This document shows positions 60,936 to 64,000 of a stretch of 64,000 nucleotides of DNA, in pieces. Under the pieces are notes generated by a model that had not been told where the DNA came from, made no database searches, and worked only from the letters and a program-made list of their open reading frames with translations. The first letter of the stretch is position 1. Every line of letters begins with the position of its first letter. Location: positions 3,162,001 to 3,226,000 of the forward strand of contig NZ_CP031969.1 in assembly GCF_003443735.1 (NCBI RefSeq), given 5' to 3'. Position numbers and translations under genes: made by a program. This DNA comes from Streptomyces sp. CC0208. GTDB lineage: Bacteria; Actinomycetota; Actinomycetes; Streptomycetales; Streptomycetaceae.

Positions 60936-62408
60936 CTACACGAACAGGCTCAGCACCGCGGCCATCACGAAGCCCGCCACCGACAGCACCGACTCCAGCA
61001 CGGTCCACGTCCTCAGGGTGTCCCGCTCGCTGATGCCGAAGTACTTGGCCACCATCCAAAAGCCCCCGTCGTTGACGTGGGAGGCGAAGATGGAGCCGGC
61101 CGAGATGGCCATGATGACGAGGGCGACGAAGGCCTGGGAGTGGTGGCCCTCCGAGAGCAGGGGCGCCACAATGCCCGCCGTGGTGACGATGGCGACGGTC
61201 GCCGAGCCCTGGGCCACCCGCAGCACCACCGAGATCAGGTACGACAGCACGATCACCGGCAGGCCGACGTCGTTGAAGGTGTCCGAGAGCGCCTGGGCGA
61301 CCCCGCTGGCCTTGAGGACCGCGCCGAAGACACCGCCCGCGCCGACGACGAGCAGGATGTTGCCGACGGGCTTGAGGGACGCGGTCGACACCCTCTCCAG
61401 GGACTTGCGGGACCAGCCGCGGCGAATGCCGAGCAGGTAGTACGCGAGGAGCAGGGCGATCGTCAGCGCCACGAAGGGGCTGCCGAAGAACTCGATCACC
61501 GAGCGGCCCGTGGAGGGGTCGAAGGCGATCGAGGAGAACGTGGCGGCGAGGATCAGGACCAGGGGCGTACCGATGATGCCGAGGACCGTGGCGAGGGGGA
61601 CGGGGTCCTCGCTGGGCACGACGCCCTGCGCCCGCTGTTCCTCGATCACCGCCTGCTTGGCCTCCGCGGCCGCCTCCACCATGTCCTGCGGCACGGCGAC
61701 GAAGATGCGGCGGCCGACCCAAGCGGAGTAGGCCCACGCGGCCAGCACCGCCGGGATGCCGCAGACGACGCCCATGAGGATCACCCAGCCGAGGTCCACG
61801 TGGAGCAGTCCGGCGGCCGCGACCGGGCCGGGGTGCGGGGGCAGGAAGGCGTGGGTCATCGACAGGCCCGCCAGCAGCGGCAGACAGTAGAGCAGGATCG
61901 ACTTGCCGCTGCGCTTGGCCGCCGCGTACACGATCGGCGCGAGCACGAAGATGCCGACGTCGAAGAAGACCGGGATGCCGAAGATGAGACCGGTGAGGCC
62001 CATGGCGAGGGGCGCCCGCTTCTCCCCGAAGAGATTCAGCAGCCGGGACGCCAACACCTCGGCCCCGCCGCTGACTTCGAGGATCGCGCCGAGCATGGTG
62101 CCGAGCCCGATGATGATCGCGACATGGCCGAGGATGCCGCCCATCCCGGACTCGATGGTGGACACCGCGTCCGACCGCTGGACGGTGCCGAAGAGTTCGG
62201 TGACCGAGAGACCCGCGAGCAGGCCGACGGCTATGGAGACGCCGAGCAGGGCGACGAAGGGCTGGAGTCTGGCCTTGATGATCAGGAAGAGCAGCAGGGC
62301 GATACCGAGGGCGGCGACCGTGAGGAGGCCCGCGGTGCCGTCGACGAGGAGGAGCAGACCACCGGTGTGCGGGGGTGTCTCGGTGGTCGCGGCGAGCGGT
62401 AGGGACAT
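60936..62408 (-). CDS. GntP-family gluconate/organic acid permease
   Basis: The 490-aa protein has 12-14 membrane segments in the GntP order with family blocks GLIFGIPVFFDVGIFVLAPIVYAAA, AGLSMTHAFLPPHPGPVAAAGLL and HVNDGGFWMVAKYFG. It should import gluconate or a related sugar acid or D-amino acid with protons. It follows the RidA gene by 137 bp in the same orientation as kinase-IclR-RidA, so it is probably in the same pathway. Confidence 0.92.
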   Translation of the reverse strand: MSLPLAATTETPPHTGGLLLLVDGTAGLLTVAALGIALLLFLIIKARLQPFVALLGVSIAVGLLAGLSVTELFGTVQRSDAVSTIESGMGGILGHVAIIIGLGTMLGAILEVSGGAEVLASRLLNLFGEKRAPLAMGLTGLIFGIPVFFDVGIFVLAPIVYAAAKRSGKSILLYCLPLLAGLSMTHAFLPPHPGPVAAAGLLHVDLGWVILMGVVCGIPAVLAAWAYSAWVGRRIFVAVPQDMVEAAAEAKQAVIEEQRAQGVVPSEDPVPLATVLGIIGTPLVLILAATFSSIAFDPSTGRSVIEFFGSPFVALTIALLLAYYLLGIRRGWSRKSLERVSTASLKPVGNILLVVGAGGVFGAVLKASGVAQALSDTFNDVGLPVIVLSYLISVVLRVAQGSATVAIVTTAGIVAPLLSEGHHSQAFVALVIMAISAGSIFASHVNDGGFWMVAKYFGISERDTLRTWTVLESVLSVAGFVMAAVLSLFV

Positions 62409-62460
62409 GAAGGGGGGTCCTCTACGTAAGTACATGGAGCTTTCGGGCAGGGCGGATCGC

Positions 62461-62545
62461 GGCACGGCGCCCCGTGGGGTGCCGTGCCGTGCAGGACGTG
62501 CGGGAGGTGAGGGAGTTGCGGGAGGTGAGGGAGTTGAGGGAGCGT
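62461..62545. repeat. Hairpin plus 18-bp tandem repeat downstream of RidA gene
   Basis: GGCACGGC (62461-62468) pairs with GCCGTGCC (62481-62488); CGGGAGGTGAGGGAGTTG is repeated twice between about 62500 and 62536. Could terminate or stabilise the upstream transcript before the GntP gene. Confidence 0.55.
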
Positions 62546-62955
62546 CAGCCGAGGACGGCGAGCGCGTCGATCTCGATGAGGAGCCCGGCGGGAAGGCCGA
62601 CGTAGACGGTGGTCCGGGCGGCGGGCGGGGCGGTGAGGCCCTGCTCCTCGAAGTAGGTGTTGTAGATCGCGTTCATCTCGGCGAAGTGGTCCACGTCCGT
62701 CAGATAGACGCGGATCATCATCACGTCGTCCCAGGAGGCGCCGCCCTCCTCCAGGATCGCCTTGACGTTGGCGAGGGTCTGGAGGGTCTGCTCGCGCAGG
62801 GTGGGGCCTGCGGGCGTGGGCGGCTTGCCCTCCTCGGCCGGGAGGAAGCCGACCTGTCCGGCGACCTGGAGGATGTTGCCCTTCCTGACCCCGTGGGAGA
62901 ACTTCGCGGGCGGGGTGGTGTGCGTCTTGGGGGTGAGCGCGATCTTGTCCGTCAT
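62545..62955 (-). CDS. RidA/YjgF family enamine/imine deaminase
   Basis: This 136-aa protein is a standard RidA: KGNILQVAGQVGFLPA, LREQTLQTLANVKAILEEGGASWDDVMMIRVYLTDVDHFAEMNAIYNTYFEEQGLTAPPARTTVYV-like with the catalytic Arg near 112. RidA removes reactive 2-aminoacrylate/imines from PLP-dependent deaminases, suggesting an amino acid substrate in this operon. ATG 62955 overlaps the IclR stop by 4 bp. Confidence 0.93.
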   Translation of the reverse strand: MTDKIALTPKTHTTPPAKFSHGVRKGNILQVAGQVGFLPAEEGKPPTPAGPTLREQTLQTLANVKAILEEGGASWDDVMMIRVYLTDVDHFAEMNAIYNTYFEEQGLTAPPAARTTVYVGLPAGLLIEIDALAVLG

Positions 62956-63713
62956 ACGGGGTCCTTTGCTGGTGTTCTGCCGGAGTACTCGCCGCTGATG
63001 GCATCGGCCGTACGGCGGACCTGTGGGAGGAGGGCGAGGAGTTCCTCGGCGGTGACGACGACGTTGGGCGCGGAGACCGACATCGCGGCGACGACCCTGC
63101 CGTCGGCGCCGCGGACGGGGGCCGCGACGCAGTTGATGGACTCCTCGTGGCCACCGAGGTCGGTGGCCCAGCCCTGTTCGCGCACCCGCTCCAACTCCTT
63201 CAGGAACGCGGGGGCGTTGGGGGTCGAACGGGCCGTGTACAGGGGGTATTCGAGCTTGTCCGCGAGGGCGTGCCGCTCGGCCTCGGGAAGATCGGCGAGC
63301 AGCAGCTTCGCGACCGCGGCGACGGTGATGGCCACCGGTTTGCCGATCCGCGAGTACATCCGCACGGGGTAGCGGCTCTCGACCTTGTCGATGTAGAGCA
63401 CCTCGTCCTCCTCGTACACGGCGAGGTGGACGGTGTGACCGCACTGCTCGTTGAGCCGTACGAGGTGGGGGTGGGCGATCTCGCGGATGTCGAGGTTCTC
63501 CATCGCCTCCTGGGCCAGGGCGATGAGGCGGGCGCCGAGGCGGTAGCGCTGGTCGGACTGCCGGTAGACCATGCCGTGTTCGTGGAGCGTGCGGAGGAGT
63601 CGCAGCGCGGTGGACTTGTGGACGCCGAGGCGGTCGGCGACCTGCCCGAGGTCGGCGGGGCCCTCGGCGAGCAGCGGCAGGATGCTCAGTGCTCGGTCGA
63701 CGGTCTGGCTCAT
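62952..63713 (-). CDS. IclR-family transcriptional regulator
   Basis: This 253-aa regulator has an N-terminal winged HTH (MSQTVDRALSILPLLAEGPADLGQVADRLGVHKSTALRLLRTL) and a C-terminal ligand domain (GHTVHLAVYEEDEVLYIDKVESRYPVRMYSRIGKPV, GGHEESINCVAAPVRG). ATG 63713 overlaps the kinase stop by 4 bp and the gene overlaps RidA, so it is in the operon. Likely responds to a sugar acid. Confidence 0.93.
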   Translation of the reverse strand: MSQTVDRALSILPLLAEGPADLGQVADRLGVHKSTALRLLRTLHEHGMVYRQSDQRYRLGARLIALAQEAMENLDIREIAHPHLVRLNEQCGHTVHLAVYEEDEVLYIDKVESRYPVRMYSRIGKPVAITVAAVAKLLLADLPEAERHALADKLEYPLYTARSTPNAPAFLKELERVREQGWATDLGGHEESINCVAAPVRGADGRVVAAMSVSAPNVVVTAEELLALLPQVRRTADAISGEYSGRTPAKDPV

Positions 63714-64000
63714 GGGGTGCGTACCTCCTCCGGGGCCCTGTCGGCTTGCGTCCAGCCGGGGCCGAGTCGAAGTGTCCCCCACGTGTCGTCCCCGACGGCG
63801 GCGAGGCGATCGGCGTGTGCGCGGGCGGGGGGTGCGGCGAGGTCTCCGGGGGCGGTGAGGGCGGCGGCGGCCCAGAGGTGGCCGTGCCGGAGACGGTCCC
63901 TGAGAGGCAGTTCGCGGAGGGTCGCGGAGAGGAACCCCGCGGCGAAGGCGTCACCGGCGCCGGTGGTGGCCACGACGTCGACGGTGAGGGCGGCGACGAA
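63710..64000 (-). CDS. PfkB-family sugar kinase (5' end outside window)
   Basis: The 96-residue C-terminal end carries the PfkB signature 2 with catalytic Asp, TTGAGDAFAAGFLSATLREL, and a typical helix. Likely a 2-keto-3-deoxygluconate or related carbohydrate kinase given the IclR-GntP context. The 5' part is beyond 64000. Stop overlaps the IclR start by 4 bp. Confidence 0.85.
   Translation of the reverse strand, partial: FVAALTVDVVATTGAGDAFAAGFLSATLRELPLRDRLRHGHLWAAAALTAPGDLAAPPARAHADRLAAVGDDTWGTLRLGPGWTQADRAPEEVRTP

Overview
The window is high-GC actinobacterial chromosome, almost certainly Streptomyces. It carries WhiB-type, DUF397, DUF5753 and SpoIIE/HATPase regulators, frequent GTG starts, 1-4 bp translational overlaps (ATGA, GTGA, TGATG), roadblock proteins, a Tad pilus cluster and a chitinase preceded by a DasR-like site. 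I saw no tRNA, rRNA, CRISPR array, insertion sequence or transposase. Functions come from motifs and gene context only; no database was searched.

Layout. Positions 1-13.8 kb hold central metabolism and envelope genes: a DUF4245 protein (cut by the window edge), glpX, a WhiB-like regulator, a DUF1707 protein, class I and class II fumarases separated by a 760-bp repeat-bearing gap, a DUF402 protein, a GAF-SpoIIE-HATPase phosphatase, a class A PBP and an SPFH protein. Positions 13.8-18.2 kb hold a PadR-ABC-FtsX operon with a clear operator, then two roadblock proteins. From 18.6 to 28.4 kb there is a PATAN-like protein, an AI-2E transporter, a transglycosylase followed by a broken partial copy of itself, PhoH/PIN, a cis-prenyltransferase, a methyltransferase, an LLM oxidoreductase, a RibD/DHFR-like reductase and a DUF192 protein.

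Positions 28.5-40.6 kb form an accessory type VII secretion (ESX-like) effector island. A four-gene minus-strand operon encodes a 675-aa protein with an N-terminal WXG-type region and a C-terminal arginine-type ADP-ribosyltransferase (R, STS and ExE elements visible), flanked by EspC-like and SseB-like partners. A plus-strand set encodes two ESX/WXG-like proteins and a mycosin protease of visibly lower GC. A second minus-strand set encodes a 755-aa helical protein, a small partner and a lipoprotein. Between them lies a scarred regulatory locus in which one deletion appears to have removed the 5' ends of both an XRE/DUF5753 gene and a divergent ATPase gene. The ESX core genes (EccB/C/D/E) are not in the window.

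Positions 41-53.7 kb hold a Tat-exported hydrolase and a complete-looking Tad pilus operon (CpaB, CpaE, two TadE-like pseudopilins, CpaF, TadB, TadC, then a histidine kinase/response regulator pair, a Flp pilin, a TadE/G-like protein, a lipoprotein and an OmpA-domain protein), all on the minus strand. The kinase has an N-terminal extension built from 114-bp tandem repeats. Positions 53.9-64 kb hold a GH18 chitinase, a frameshifted small gene, a divergent Nramp-family transporter, an anti-sigma-type ATPase, an M14 carboxypeptidase, and the end of a kinase-IclR-RidA-GntP catabolic operon.
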